This document shows positions 1 through 8,246 of a DNA stretch of 15,847 nt, in pieces (positions within the stretch are counted from its first letter, which is position 1; every line of letters begins with the position of its first letter). A program made the position numbers and the translations under genes. The DNA is from Chlamydiota bacterium (GTDB lineage Bacteria > Chlamydiota > Chlamydiia > Chlamydiales > SLFE01). The notes under the pieces were generated by a model. That model was not told where the DNA came from. It made no database searches and saw nothing but the letters and a program-made list of their open reading frames with translations. The stretch covers positions 1 to 15,847 of the forward strand of contig JAAKFL010000022.1 in assembly GCA_011065065.1 (NCBI GenBank). Reading direction: 5' to 3'.

Positions 1-84
1 CACGGGCACGGGCACGAAAATGATCTTAAAAAACGAGTTTTCTCAGAAGTGCGCAGGCAAGCCTTCGCACTTCTGAGTAAACTC
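1..84. repeat. Tandem hexamer remnant and long hairpin at left edge
   Basis: Positions 1-16 are about 2.5 copies of the hexamer CACGGG, cut by the window edge. A hairpin follows: CTCAGAAGTGCG at 42-53 is perfectly complementary to 66-77. It continues inward (55-58 with 61-64, after one mismatch) and outward (35-40 with 79-84). Frame 1 of the plus strand stays open from 1 to 213, but the translation is dominated by the repeats and resembles no protein I know, so I do not call a gene. The stretch is the distal 3' flank of the ribF operon, or of an unseen gene to the left. Confidence 0.6.
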
Positions 85-292
85 AGCAGGGCTGGAAGCC
101 CGACATTTGTCAGCCCAGTCTGTAGCGGAGCGGAGGGCTGGGAAAACGAATCAAAAGAAAAAAGCCCTGAAAGGGTGACACTGACCGCGGCTTATGTCAC
201 CCTTTCAGGGCTTTGATGTTTTAGGATTGCTCTCCCAGGCCTCCGCTTCGCTACTGCCTGGGCTGACATATGCCAGGCTTTCAGCCCTGCTG
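84..292. repeat. Large imperfect palindrome downstream of ribF
   Basis: The left arm (84-142) and right arm (233-292) are imperfect reverse complements. The base is an 11-bp perfect match (CAGCAGGGCTG at 84-94 with 282-292), followed by related GGCTGACA and GCGGAGG blocks in the same order. The perfect 20-bp stem 161-180/195-214 is nested inside. It resembles the GC-rich intergenic palindromes found dispersed in some bacterial genomes. Copy number cannot be judged from one window. No gene is convincing in 1-345. Confidence 0.75.
151..214 (-). terminator. Probable rho-independent terminator of the rpsA-ribF operon
   Basis: Read on the minus strand, the 20-nt arms (195-214 and 161-180, perfect complements) close a 14-nt loop. 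They are followed directly by a U-rich tract, TTTCTTTTGA, from 160 down to 151. The plus-strand reading has no comparable U tract after the stem, so the orientation fits leftward transcription ending about 130 nt after the ribF stop codon. A contribution from the surrounding larger palindrome is possible. Confidence 0.65.
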
Positions 293-345
293 TATTTACT
301 TCACGTTATGAGCGGCTATCGTCGCTCGGGGCTCCAAGAAGTTAC

Positions 346-1269
346 TTAACTTTGAAGCTGCTGCTTTGCGACTTCAATATCCTGACTGATCTGCTTGCGT
401 AAGGCTTCAAGACTTTCGAACTTTTTCTCTTCCCGTATCCATTGATGAAAAATGACTTCAAACAGCTGATCGTCATGTTTTGGCATTTCATTCAAAACAT
501 GAACTTCCAGTTGAGGAAATGATTCATGTCGCACAGTCGGAGCATAGCCTAAATTGGCGATGGCGTCATACATGCTATCCCCCATTTTCACTCTCACAGA
601 ATAGACGCCAATAGGAGGTAAACAGAAATGATGAATATCAAAATTGAGTGTAGAATATCCTATCGTTTTCCCTAAGCCTTTTCCAGATCGAGCATGTAGC
701 ATTAGCGAATACTGACGCCCCAATAGCTTCGCGGCTTCTTCCAAGCGACCCTCTTGAATCAAGGGTCGAATCTTACTGCTCGAAACAGGGGATCCCTCCA
801 CAAGGAACTTATCTAAATACTCAACTGCTATGTCATGAGAAGACCCATATTCGTTCACTGTTTTTTCGTCGCCTTGGCGGTCTTTGCCAATTCGAGAATC
901 ATGTCCCAAGATCAAGTGCGATAGGGAAATCGATTGACAGATTTTATCCAGAAACTCTTGTGGGTTTTGCTCTGAAAACTCTTTTGTGAATTCAAGAAGA
1001 ACGACACAATCCATCCCCATTTGATCGAGCAATGTCATTTTTTGTTCTAGTGAACACAACTGCTGAATCGGCCTATCAGGATAAAGAATAGTAGATGGGG
1101 GATTGGAGAAGGTTAACACAGCCGATATGGCCCCAGTTTGCTGTGCGGTTTTACGAACCTGGTTGAGCACATATTGATGTCCCAAATGAATTCCATCGAA
1201 ATTCCCGATGGTCAAAACGACTGGCTGATCTGTGGTTCCAAATTGTTCAAGTGAACTAACAATTCGCAT
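346..1269 (-). CDS. ribF: Bifunctional riboflavin kinase / FMN adenylyltransferase
   Basis: RibF phosphorylates riboflavin to FMN and adenylates FMN to FAD in the cytoplasm. The 307-aa length is normal. The N-terminal adenylyltransferase domain (about 1-170) shows the nucleotidyltransferase motif GNFDGIHLGH at 22-31 and the later GHDSRIGKDRQGD motif. The C-terminal kinase domain shows GKGLGKTIGYSTLNFD and GVYSVRV. In that kinase motif the usual Pro of the PTxN signature is Ser (STLN), while the Thr and Asn are kept. The ATG start lies inside the end of truB (14-nt overlap), implying translational coupling. It is the last gene of the operon, as in Chlamydia, and a hairpin terminator follows. 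Confidence 0.95.
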   Translation of the reverse strand: MRIVSSLEQFGTTDQPVVLTIGNFDGIHLGHQYVLNQVRKTAQQTGAISAVLTFSNPPSTILYPDRPIQQLCSLEQKMTLLDQMGMDCVVLLEFTKEFSEQNPQEFLDKICQSISLSHLILGHDSRIGKDRQGDEKTVNEYGSSHDIAVEYLDKFLVEGSPVSSSKIRPLIQEGRLEEAAKLLGRQYSLMLHARSGKGLGKTIGYSTLNFDIHHFCLPPIGVYSVRVKMGDSMYDAIANLGYAPTVRHESFPQLEVHVLNEMPKHDDQLFEVIFHQWIREEKKFESLEALRKQISQDIEVAKQQLQS

Positions 1270-1945
1270 GTTTGAGGTAGTTGTGGACGTTATCTCGGTT
1301 TAAATCTTCCAACTTAATACATTCTTCAAGCTTAAAATCACCACTCTGGGTACGAACCAACCGCGAGAGGTGAGCTCCACATCCTAACATTTTTCCTAAA
1401 TCATGTGCAATAGAACGGACATAGGTCCCTTTGCTGCAATGAATCAACACATCGATTTCGGGATATTCGTAACGAAGAAGCTGTGTTTCAAGCGTGACAG
1501 TGATTGGCTCTCTTTCGATCTCTTGTCCTTTACGAGCCAGCTCATAAAGTTTGCGACCACCCACTTTTTTTGCTGAAAACATGGGGGGAGTCTGCTGGAC
1601 CATTCCCTGGAAGTGAGTCATGGCTTCTTCAACTTGTTCTTTTGACGGAATCAATTCACTGGTGGAAACAACTTCGCCATCACAATCATAAGAGTCCGTT
1701 TCGACTCCGAGACGTATTGTAGCTAGATAGGATTTGCCCTGTTTGGTGAAGCCTTGAGACATTTGCGTGTATTTGCGGCCGACAAGCATGACCATCACAC
1801 CTGTTGCAAAAGGATCCAACGTCCCTGCATGACCGATCTTTTTGACTCCTAAAATCTTTCTCAAGACGTTAACGAGATAAAATGAGGTTTTTCCTGCAGG
1901 TTTATCAATGAGTATGATCCCTTCGCTAGTTGTCATTGTTGTCAT
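1256..1945 (-). CDS. truB: tRNA pseudouridine(55) synthase TruB
   Basis: TruB isomerises U55 to pseudouridine in the T-loop of tRNAs. The start region gives GIILIDKPAGKTS (about 9-21). The signature GHAGTLDPFATG follows at 38-49, with the catalytic Asp at residue 44. Later TruB blocks include PPMFSAKKVGGRKLYELAR and CSKGTYVRSIAHDLG. At 229 aa it is shorter than E. coli TruB and ends after the catalytic domain, so the C-terminal PUA domain seems absent. It overlaps the end of rbfA by 20 nt and the start of ribF by 14 nt. Two in-frame ATGs (1945 and 1936) are possible starts. Both overlap rbfA, and I keep the longer. Confidence 0.95.
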   Translation of the reverse strand: MTTMTTSEGIILIDKPAGKTSFYLVNVLRKILGVKKIGHAGTLDPFATGVMVMLVGRKYTQMSQGFTKQGKSYLATIRLGVETDSYDCDGEVVSTSELIPSKEQVEEAMTHFQGMVQQTPPMFSAKKVGGRKLYELARKGQEIEREPITVTLETQLLRYEYPEIDVLIHCSKGTYVRSIAHDLGKMLGCGAHLSRLVRTQSGDFKLEECIKLEDLNRDNVHNYLKHANC

Positions 1946-2303
1946 CTCGATCGAGTTTTTCCTTTTTTACTTGTTCAAGCAGCTTTTCAATGTGAGCATG
2001 CTGTTCAACAGAGTCATCCAAAATGAATCTTAATTCTGGGAAATAACGCATAGAGACTTTTTTCGAGGAATTGATGGCGATAAATCCCGAAGCTTGATTC
2101 AGAGCTTCTAAGGTTTTAAGCTTTGATTCATTCTCTCCGATCACACTAATATAGACTTTCGCGTGCCTGAGATCATTGGTGATACTGACACGTGTCACCG
2201 TTACAAGTTTATTGATATGAGGATTCTTCACATCTTTTTGGATGACCTCGGAAATCACCTCTTTAAGGAGCGAGTTTAGTCGGTCGACTCTTCTTCTGGC
2301 CAT
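1926..2303 (-). CDS. rbfA: Ribosome-binding factor A
   Basis: RbfA is a small KH-fold protein that helps mature the 16S rRNA 5' end and the 30S subunit. The 125 aa begin MARRRVDRLNSLLKEVISEVIQ, followed by the family pattern of VTVTRVSITNDLRHAKVYISV and PELRFILDDSVEQHAHIEKLL near the C-terminal half. The tail is acidic and Asn-rich. The ATG comes 2 nt after the infB stop codon and the gene overlaps truB by 20 nt, so it sits in the tightly packed distal part of the operon. Its place between infB and truB is the common bacterial arrangement and supports the call. Confidence 0.93.
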   Translation of the reverse strand: MARRRVDRLNSLLKEVISEVIQKDVKNPHINKLVTVTRVSITNDLRHAKVYISVIGENESKLKTLEALNQASGFIAINSSKKVSMRYFPELRFILDDSVEQHAHIEKLLEQVKKEKLDRDDNNDN

Positions 2304-2305
2304 GT

Positions 2306-4741
2306 CTACAGATCCTGTTCGATATAAGAAATTTCAAACGCTTCAATGATATCACCTTCTTGTGCATCATCGAATCCTTTTATCAAGATCCCACATTCAA
2401 GCCCTTTTTGGACTTCTTTTGCATCCTCTTGAACTCGACGAAGAGATGAAATGGTTCCTGTCCAGATCACTTCACCATCCCGGATCACACGCACATGATG
2501 ACTACGGTTGATCGCTCCTTCTGTCACATAACAACCTGCAATGAGGCCAAGCTGAGATGATTTAAATATTTGACGCACTTCCGCTGTACCACGTTCGTTT
2601 TCAACAGGAAGCTTATCAAGAGTCAAGCGCATCATTTCCCTCACATCATCAATCGCATGATAAATGATGTCATGCATTTTCACATCCACACTTAATTGTT
2701 TCAGGAGTGGTTCAGCGTGACTTTCAATCGCTGTGTGGAATCCGATAATCGTGGCTTGGGATGCCGCTGCTCTTTGAATATTCGATTCAGAGACCTCGCC
2801 AACTTCCTTTGAAATAATATTCAAAGTGACTTTTTCGGATTTAATTTTCCTCAAGGCGTTTTCAAGAGCTTCCAAGGAACCCTGTACATCAGTACAAATC
2901 ATGAGATTGAATTCTTTTTTCTTCACCTCTTGAGCTTGCGCCATCATATTTTCAAGTGAAGGTGCTACTTTCTGCATAGACTTCTGACGAACTGTTTGAC
3001 GCCGCATTCCGGCGATGTTGCGAGCCTCTTTTTCATTGGCAACGACCACAAATTCCGTTCCCGCTTCTGGGATTCCGGAGAGGCCTGTCAGTTCGACCGG
3101 AGTCGATGGGCCTGCTTCCTGAATTCGTTTTCCATGCTCATCTTGCATCATTTTGACACGGCCATAATAATGATCGACGACAAAGGAATCGCCTTGCTTT
3201 AAAGTCCCATTTTGAATGAGAACTGTTGCTACAGATCCAAGGCCTTTGTGCATCTCTGATTCTAAAACAGTTCCTCGGGCACGATGAGTCGGATTTGATT
3301 TGAGCTCCATCACCTCGGCTTGGAGTGCTAGCATTTCTACAAGTTCCTTGACCCCTTCTCCGGTGATAGCCGAGCAGTTAATGGTCACTGTTTGTCCACC
3401 CCAGACTTCTGGGAGCAGTTCATGTTCGGAGAGCTGGCGATAGATTTTCTCAGCATCGAAATTGGGTTTGTCGCATTTATTGAGTGCGACGACGATGGAA
3501 ACTCCAGCATCACGAGCCTGCTCTAATGCCTCTTCTGTTTGCTGACGGAAACCTTCGTCACCCGCAATGACAAGAACGACAATGTCTGTCACATTGGCAC
3601 CTCTGTGTCTCATGGCAGTAAACGCTTCGTGACCGGGAGTATCCAAAATCGCGATTTCCCCTGAGTCCGTATGGCAAAGAAACGCACCTATATGCTGCGT
3701 GATGGCTCCGGCTTCACCTCCGACAATGTCACTTTCTCGGATCTTGTCGATCAGACTTGTTTTCCCGTGGTCGACATGTCCCATGAATGTGACAACAGGA
3801 GCTCGATGTTTTAACGCGCTGGGATCACTTTCGGCAATCTCTTCTTGAATGGTTTTGTCGGTGATACGAATACGCTCTTCTTCCGATGTGTCAATTTCAA
3901 TTTTGCACTCTAAATCTTCACCAAGAATCTGAATCGTGGTCTCATCATCTAAAAAGTCATTGATCGTGACGAGGACTCCGTGCTTAAAGAGCTGAGCAAT
4001 CAGCTCAGACGCTTTTCGCTTCATTTCGGATGCCAGTTCTTTCACAGAAATGGGCAGACGTATCGTCAAATTCGAAGGGCGTACCGTGATCTCTTCAATC
4101 TCTTGCTTTGTCAGCTTCTTCTTTCGCTTTCGATAACGGTAATGTGGCTCTTCACCAGCTCGTAACCCAGCACGGTCTCGAGAGTCAAAAGGTCTCGATT
4201 TAATATCGCGGAATTCGCGGAACTTAGTACCTTTGGCTCCCTTTTTTGCCCCGCCTTTCTTCTTAGCCTCTTCCTGCTCGTCACGGGAAGGTGCTGCTTC
4301 TTTAAATTTGGGTTTTGCTTTTTCGGGAGCTTTCTTTGCTTCTTCTGTTTTCGGCTTAGGCTTTTTTTGAGGCAAAAGATCACTGATGTGCTTTCCAGTG
4401 GGCCCCAGTTTTTCTTTTGGGACTTCCCTCGCTACTTCCTGAGTTCCCTCAACTTCCATAGATGCCGCTTTTTTGGCAGCAGCATCCTTTTCAGAAGCCA
4501 TTTTTTGAGCCTCTTCTGAAAATGCAGATTTTGATCGCGCTTTGATTCGAGGAGCTTCTTCGACTTTCTTTACAGGTTCAACCTTCTCTTTTGTCTTCTT
4601 AGGAGCTGGTTCCTTTGTTTTAGAAGCCTTTTTCTTCGAGAGTTTTTCCTTAATTCCCTTGAGGTTGATCGCTTTGGCGATTTGCTTGTTCTGTATGTTG
4701 AGTTTTAAACTCTTTTTTTCTTTTTCCGATTTTTTAGCCAA
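2306..4741 (-). CDS. infB: Translation initiation factor IF-2
   Basis: IF-2 is the GTPase that places initiator fMet-tRNA on the ribosome. The 811 aa start with a long Lys/Glu/Ala-rich low-complexity region (about 1-210), then an IF2_N-like segment (about 220-290). The G domain shows G1 GHVDHGKT (321-328), G3 DTPGH (367-371), G4 NKCD (421-424) and G5 SAITG (457-461). Beta-barrel and C-terminal tRNA-binding domains follow. The start codon is TTG. An AAAAGG ribosome-binding sequence lies about 10 nt upstream, and no in-frame ATG precedes it nearby. The N-terminal sequence fits the lysine-rich start of chlamydial IF-2. It lies 30 nt after nusA and 2 nt before rbfA. Confidence 0.97.
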   Translation of the reverse strand: MAKKSEKEKKSLKLNIQNKQIAKAINLKGIKEKLSKKKASKTKEPAPKKTKEKVEPVKKVEEAPRIKARSKSAFSEEAQKMASEKDAAAKKAASMEVEGTQEVAREVPKEKLGPTGKHISDLLPQKKPKPKTEEAKKAPEKAKPKFKEAAPSRDEQEEAKKKGGAKKGAKGTKFREFRDIKSRPFDSRDRAGLRAGEEPHYRYRKRKKKLTKQEIEEITVRPSNLTIRLPISVKELASEMKRKASELIAQLFKHGVLVTINDFLDDETTIQILGEDLECKIEIDTSEEERIRITDKTIQEEIAESDPSALKHRAPVVTFMGHVDHGKTSLIDKIRESDIVGGEAGAITQHIGAFLCHTDSGEIAILDTPGHEAFTAMRHRGANVTDIVVLVIAGDEGFRQQTEEALEQARDAGVSIVVALNKCDKPNFDAEKIYRQLSEHELLPEVWGGQTVTINCSAITGEGVKELVEMLALQAEVMELKSNPTHRARGTVLESEMHKGLGSVATVLIQNGTLKQGDSFVVDHYYGRVKMMQDEHGKRIQEAGPSTPVELTGLSGIPEAGTEFVVVANEKEARNIAGMRRQTVRQKSMQKVAPSLENMMAQAQEVKKKEFNLMICTDVQGSLEALENALRKIKSEKVTLNIISKEVGEVSESNIQRAAASQATIIGFHTAIESHAEPLLKQLSVDVKMHDIIYHAIDDVREMMRLTLDKLPVENERGTAEVRQIFKSSQLGLIAGCYVTEGAINRSHHVRVIRDGEVIWTGTISSLRRVQEDAKEVQKGLECGILIKGFDDAQEGDIIEAFEISYIEQDL

Positions 4742-4771
4742 TGCTCTATTACCTTTTCGTTTAGGATTGTC

Positions 4772-6112
4772 TTACTCACTATCATCGCCTGATAATTCTT
4801 CAACAACTTCAGTTTCAGGAGATGATTTTTCTTGGAGATGAACAAAGTCCTTTTGGAGTTGTTCAAGTATCCTGTCTGCTGTCTCAATATTGATTCCTGG
4901 AATTTCCGCCAGCTCTGAATGGGTCGCTGAAAGGATTGAACGAGGTGTGTTATACCCTTTTTCCACCAGATGTTCGAAAATCAAATTGTTAACCCCAAAT
5001 ATTGATTCCAGGGTCGCATCAAGTTCCTCGCTTGGATTTTCGGATAGCTCAAGACGTCTTACTATCATACACCTATTATAATCTGAAACTCTTTGAACTT
5101 CAAGCTCATACCCAATTAATTGACCATTTAGGTAGGCGTTCATACCTCTTTTTCCAATGACAACAGCATAATCGTCGTCGTTCACCACAATAGTTAGTAG
5201 CTTGTCATCATCATTTAAGCTAAATTTCTGAATTTCGATAGGATTCAGAGCATTTTGAAGAAGCTCAATGGGATCAGGGGAGTAGGGGATGATGTCCACT
5301 TTTTCATTACTCAATTCCCTGACGATGTTTTTGACCCGTAACCCACGCATTCCTACGCAAGCTCCGACTGGATCCACTTTCGGGTCAGTTGAACGGACTG
5401 AAACTTTAGTTCGGTAACCGGGATCCCGCTTGATTTTATCAATGATCACAGTTCCATCGTTAATTTCTGGAACTTCTTGGCCAAAGAGCTGCCGAACAAA
5501 TTCAGGGTCACTACGACTCAAAATAACTTCCGCTCCGCCCGTCTCATTATCTCTTACTTCTTTAAGAAGAGCAAAAACTTTGTCTCCAACTCGATATTGT
5601 TCGGTCCGTGGGTATTCCTTTAAAGGCATGATCCCTTCTACTTTTCCAAGATCGATGATCAACTTGGAACCCCGGACAAAACGTTTCACTGTCCCAGAAA
5701 TCAATTCATTCACACGGTGACGATACTCTTCATAAATCACGTCACGCTCGGCACTTCTCAGCTTTTGTGTGATGATTTGACGCGCTTTCTGAGCTGCAAT
5801 CCGCCCAAAATCCTTTGGTGTGACCACAATGTCAATGAATTGACCGGTTTCACATTCAGGATCAATCTCCTGTGCATCAGTCAAGCTGATCTGCTGAGCC
5901 TCATTTTCGACCTCATTGACAATTTCTTTTTCACAGAAGACATCGATTTCTCCTGTTTTCGAGTTGATCGAGACTGTCGCATTCGAAGATCCTGTGATGC
6001 TTTTTTGAGCTGCCACAAGGAGCGATTCTTCAATCGCGGCGATCACGATTTCGCGCTTAATCCCTTTTTCCCTTTCAAGATATTCAAAGATTGCTATGAG
6101 ATCTTTATTCAT
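4772..6112 (-). CDS. nusA: Transcription termination/antitermination factor NusA
   Basis: NusA binds RNA polymerase and nascent RNA, and modulates pausing, termination and antitermination. The 446 aa show the N-terminal polymerase-binding domain (about 1-125), an S1 domain (about 137-201), KH1 with GMRG at 254-257 and KH2 with VVIGKRGMN at 317-325. A helix-hairpin-helix-like LAEIPGIN (401-408) and an acidic tail follow. ATG is preceded by AGGAA about 6 nt upstream. It sits between rpsA (114-nt gap) and infB (30-nt gap). The wider gap to rpsA contains a hairpin and a TATAAT hexamer, so some nusA transcription could start there. Confidence 0.96.
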   Translation of the reverse strand: MNKDLIAIFEYLEREKGIKREIVIAAIEESLLVAAQKSITGSSNATVSINSKTGEIDVFCEKEIVNEVENEAQQISLTDAQEIDPECETGQFIDIVVTPKDFGRIAAQKARQIITQKLRSAERDVIYEEYRHRVNELISGTVKRFVRGSKLIIDLGKVEGIMPLKEYPRTEQYRVGDKVFALLKEVRDNETGGAEVILSRSDPEFVRQLFGQEVPEINDGTVIIDKIKRDPGYRTKVSVRSTDPKVDPVGACVGMRGLRVKNIVRELSNEKVDIIPYSPDPIELLQNALNPIEIQKFSLNDDDKLLTIVVNDDDYAVVIGKRGMNAYLNGQLIGYELEVQRVSDYNRCMIVRRLELSENPSEELDATLESIFGVNNLIFEHLVEKGYNTPRSILSATHSELAEIPGINIETADRILEQLQKDFVHLQEKSSPETEVVEELSGDDSE

Positions 6113-6170
6113 GATGTTCCTAATTTCCGCAGCTAAACTTTGCTGTTTGGTTGGTTGAAATGTTTTACTT

Positions 6171-6201
6171 GACTCGGCTATGAAAAAATTATAGTCGAGT
6201 T
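6171..6201 (-). promoter_or_regulatory. Hairpin in the rpsA-nusA gap with embedded TATAAT
   Basis: In the 114-nt gap between rpsA and nusA, 6171-6181 and 6191-6201 are near-complementary (9 of 11 positions pair, with mismatches at the base and in the middle) around a 9-nt A/T-rich loop. No U tract follows on the minus strand, so it is not a canonical terminator. A perfect -10-like TATAAT (6188-6193, minus strand) overlaps the loop, but no good -35 lies 16-18 nt upstream. It could be an attenuator, an RNA-processing site or a weak nusA promoter. Confidence 0.35.
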
Positions 6202-6226
6202 CCTATGCACAAAAGAGATTTGTTGT

Positions 6227-7942
6227 TTACTCTTCGTCAGATTTTTCCTCTTCCGGTGAGCTGACAACAATGTCGTCACGATTTTCTTGATTCTCATCAA
6301 TCATGTGCTCTTTTGTTGAAAGAGCAATCTTCTTATGCTCTGGATCAATCTTAATCACTTTAGCAGTGATTTCATCTCCCCTTGAAATCACATCTTCGAC
6401 TTTTCCAAACGCCTCATCGGACAATTCAGTCACGTGAATCAAACCCTCGATCCCATTGTCTAGCTCAACAAAAGCACCAAATGCGGTGATCTTGCAGACG
6501 GTACCTTTCAAAATAGATCCTACAGGCATGGTCTTTTCGATGTTTTCCCATGGATTATCACTCAATTGCTTTAAGCCAAGAGTGATCTTCTTGTTATCCT
6601 TGTCAATCGAAAGGACAACTGCTTCCACAAGGTCTCCCTTCTTCAACACTTCTGAAGGATGGGACACTTTCTTGATCCAGCTCAAATCTGAGATGTGAAT
6701 CAGACCTTCGACTCCAGGCTCAAGCTCAACAAAAGCCCCATAGTTGGTCAAACTCTTAATCTCAACTTTGATGTTCTTTCCAATCGGGAACTTCTCATCG
6801 ACGTCATCCCAAGGATTGTGCTCAATTTGCTTCATTCCTAATGAAATCTTCCCTTCATCCTTCTGAACTGAAAGGACAACCGCTTCCACTTCATCGCCTT
6901 TATTCACGATTTCACTTGGATCGGTCACATTTTTCACCCAGGACATTTCAGAAACGTGAATCAGACCTTCTATCCCTGACTCAATCTCAATGAAAGCTCC
7001 ATAGGGGAGTAAGTTGACAATCTTCCCTTTGATTCGGGTGCCTGGAGGATACTTCATCTCAATTTGATCCCAAGGATTTGAATCTTTTTGCTTAAGACCC
7101 AAAGCCACACGACCTTTTTCCTTGTCAATATTGAGGATCATCACCTCAAGCTTGTCCCCAAGCTGTACCATTTCAGATGGATGTTTGATCCGCTTCCATG
7201 TCATGTCAGTGATATGAAGGAGACCATCAATACCATCAAGATCTAGGAACACACCAAAGTCGGTGATATTTTTCACTGTTCCCGATCGGATATCGCCAAT
7301 CTTAATCTCTTCCAAGAGCTCAGTCTTCTTCGAAATACGCTCTGCTTCCAAAAGCTCTCGACGTGACACCACGACGTTCTTTCTTTCGATATTGATTTTA
7401 AGAATCTTGAACTCATAGGTATTCCCAATGTAATCATCCAGATTCTTGATCCGCTTGTTGTCAATCTGAGACCCAGGAAGGAAGGCTTCCATACCAATGT
7501 CGACCATGAGGCCGCCCTTGACTTTTCGTAAGACCCGACCTTTTACAATAGATCCCTCTTCACAGTGCTCAAGAATGTACTCCCACTGACGCAGCCTTTC
7601 AGCCTTCTCTCGAGATAGAACAATCTGACCATTCTCATCTTCAGCTCTATCAAGAAGAACTTCTACTTCTTGAGATAAAGCGATTTGCTCAGGATCCGAA
7701 AACTCCTCAATCGGAACAAGACCCTCTGATTTTAACCCCACGTCAATCACTACGTGATCTTTCGTGATCTCAACGATGGTTCCCTTCAAAATAATTCCGG
7801 GGACCATAGTCGCAGGCTTATCAGACTCTGCTTCCTTCTTTGTAGCAAGAAGATTTTGAAATTCTTGGGCATCTTGTTCCTGAAAATCGACATCGTCGAC
7901 CAGGTTGTCGTTATCCCAGGTATATTGTTGGTTTGTAGACAT
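6227..7942 (-). CDS. rpsA: 30S ribosomal protein S1
   Basis: S1 binds mRNA on the 30S subunit during initiation. The 571-aa protein contains six S1/OB-fold repeats at about 48-111, 130-194, 216-284, 301-371, 388-458 and 475-543. The last four carry the strongest GxV...YGAF(V/I)E...EGLIH(I/V)S pattern. An acidic tail ends the protein. The length and six-repeat layout match chlamydial S1. It is the first gene of the leftward operon. Its ATG is preceded by TAAGGAG about 11 nt upstream and by a recognisable promoter. The clear ribosomal protein and its fixed neighbours make this call secure. Confidence 0.97.
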   Translation of the reverse strand: MSTNQQYTWDNDNLVDDVDFQEQDAQEFQNLLATKKEAESDKPATMVPGIILKGTIVEITKDHVVIDVGLKSEGLVPIEEFSDPEQIALSQEVEVLLDRAEDENGQIVLSREKAERLRQWEYILEHCEEGSIVKGRVLRKVKGGLMVDIGMEAFLPGSQIDNKRIKNLDDYIGNTYEFKILKINIERKNVVVSRRELLEAERISKKTELLEEIKIGDIRSGTVKNITDFGVFLDLDGIDGLLHITDMTWKRIKHPSEMVQLGDKLEVMILNIDKEKGRVALGLKQKDSNPWDQIEMKYPPGTRIKGKIVNLLPYGAFIEIESGIEGLIHVSEMSWVKNVTDPSEIVNKGDEVEAVVLSVQKDEGKISLGMKQIEHNPWDDVDEKFPIGKNIKVEIKSLTNYGAFVELEPGVEGLIHISDLSWIKKVSHPSEVLKKGDLVEAVVLSIDKDNKKITLGLKQLSDNPWENIEKTMPVGSILKGTVCKITAFGAFVELDNGIEGLIHVTELSDEAFGKVEDVISRGDEITAKVIKIDPEHKKIALSTKEHMIDENQENRDDIVVSSPEEEKSDEE

Positions 7943-7981
7943 GTTAAAGGTGACTCCTTAATTTATAACTAATTAAGAGAC

Positions 7982-8011
7982 ATTGTATCAGAGTGCCATC
8001 AATAAAATCAA
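7982..8011 (-). promoter_or_regulatory. Promoter of the rpsA operon
   Basis: On the minus strand a -35-like TTGATT (8006-8011) and a -10-like TACAAT (7982-7987) are separated by 18 nt. This predicts a start near 7975 and a leader of about 33 nt. The leader contains TAAGGAG (7954-7960), 11 nt before the rpsA ATG. Spacing and hexamers fit the main sigma factor. S1 genes are often autoregulated at the leader, but no specific structure is evident here. Confidence 0.6.
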
Positions 8012-8082
8012 GGAAGAGGGCGCTTTAATAAGAAAATTTTGGAGTGTAAAGAATTAATTTAATTTGAATTCACCGAGGAAAT

Positions 8083-8205
8083 TTTTAACGCAAAGATGCA
8101 AAGACGCTAAGACGCAAAGATTAAAGCTGATAGCTCATGGACCGTTGGTCCAGGTGAGGTAAGTCATTCTTTGCGTCTTAGCGTCTTTGCATCTTTGCGT
8201 TAAAA
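8083..8205. repeat. 38-bp perfect inverted repeat with 8-nt period arms
   Basis: Positions 8083-8120 and 8168-8205 are perfect reverse complements (38 nt each) around a 47-nt loop. The left arm is built from an 8-nt period: GCAAAGA-type units start at 8090, 8098, 8106 and 8114, the third degenerate as GCTAAGA. The loop holds its own hairpin, TGGACC-GTT-GGTCCA (8138-8152). The element lies between the end of queD and the rpsA promoter, and fills most of the 304-nt gap 7943-8246. It could stop queD transcripts, but no U tract is present. Confidence 0.9.
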
Positions 8206-8246
8206 TTTACTAAGTCAGATCTGCGACAATCAGCGTTATCTGCGGC

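Noticed and set aside
1..213. Open frame 1 on the plus strand from the left edge to a TGA at 214-216, as a possible gene end
   Set aside because: The frame runs through the tandem hexamer, the hairpin and half of the large palindrome, has no recognisable protein features and is best explained by chance.
4111..4383. Lys/Arg-rich minus-strand frame overlapping infB
   Set aside because: It is a frame-shifted reading of the low-complexity IF-2 N-terminal region, whose own frame is intact.
8083..8205. CRISPR array
   Set aside because: The short tandem units have no spacers and form two mirror-image arms; no cas genes are present. The same holds for the arrays at 11691, 11796 and 15599.
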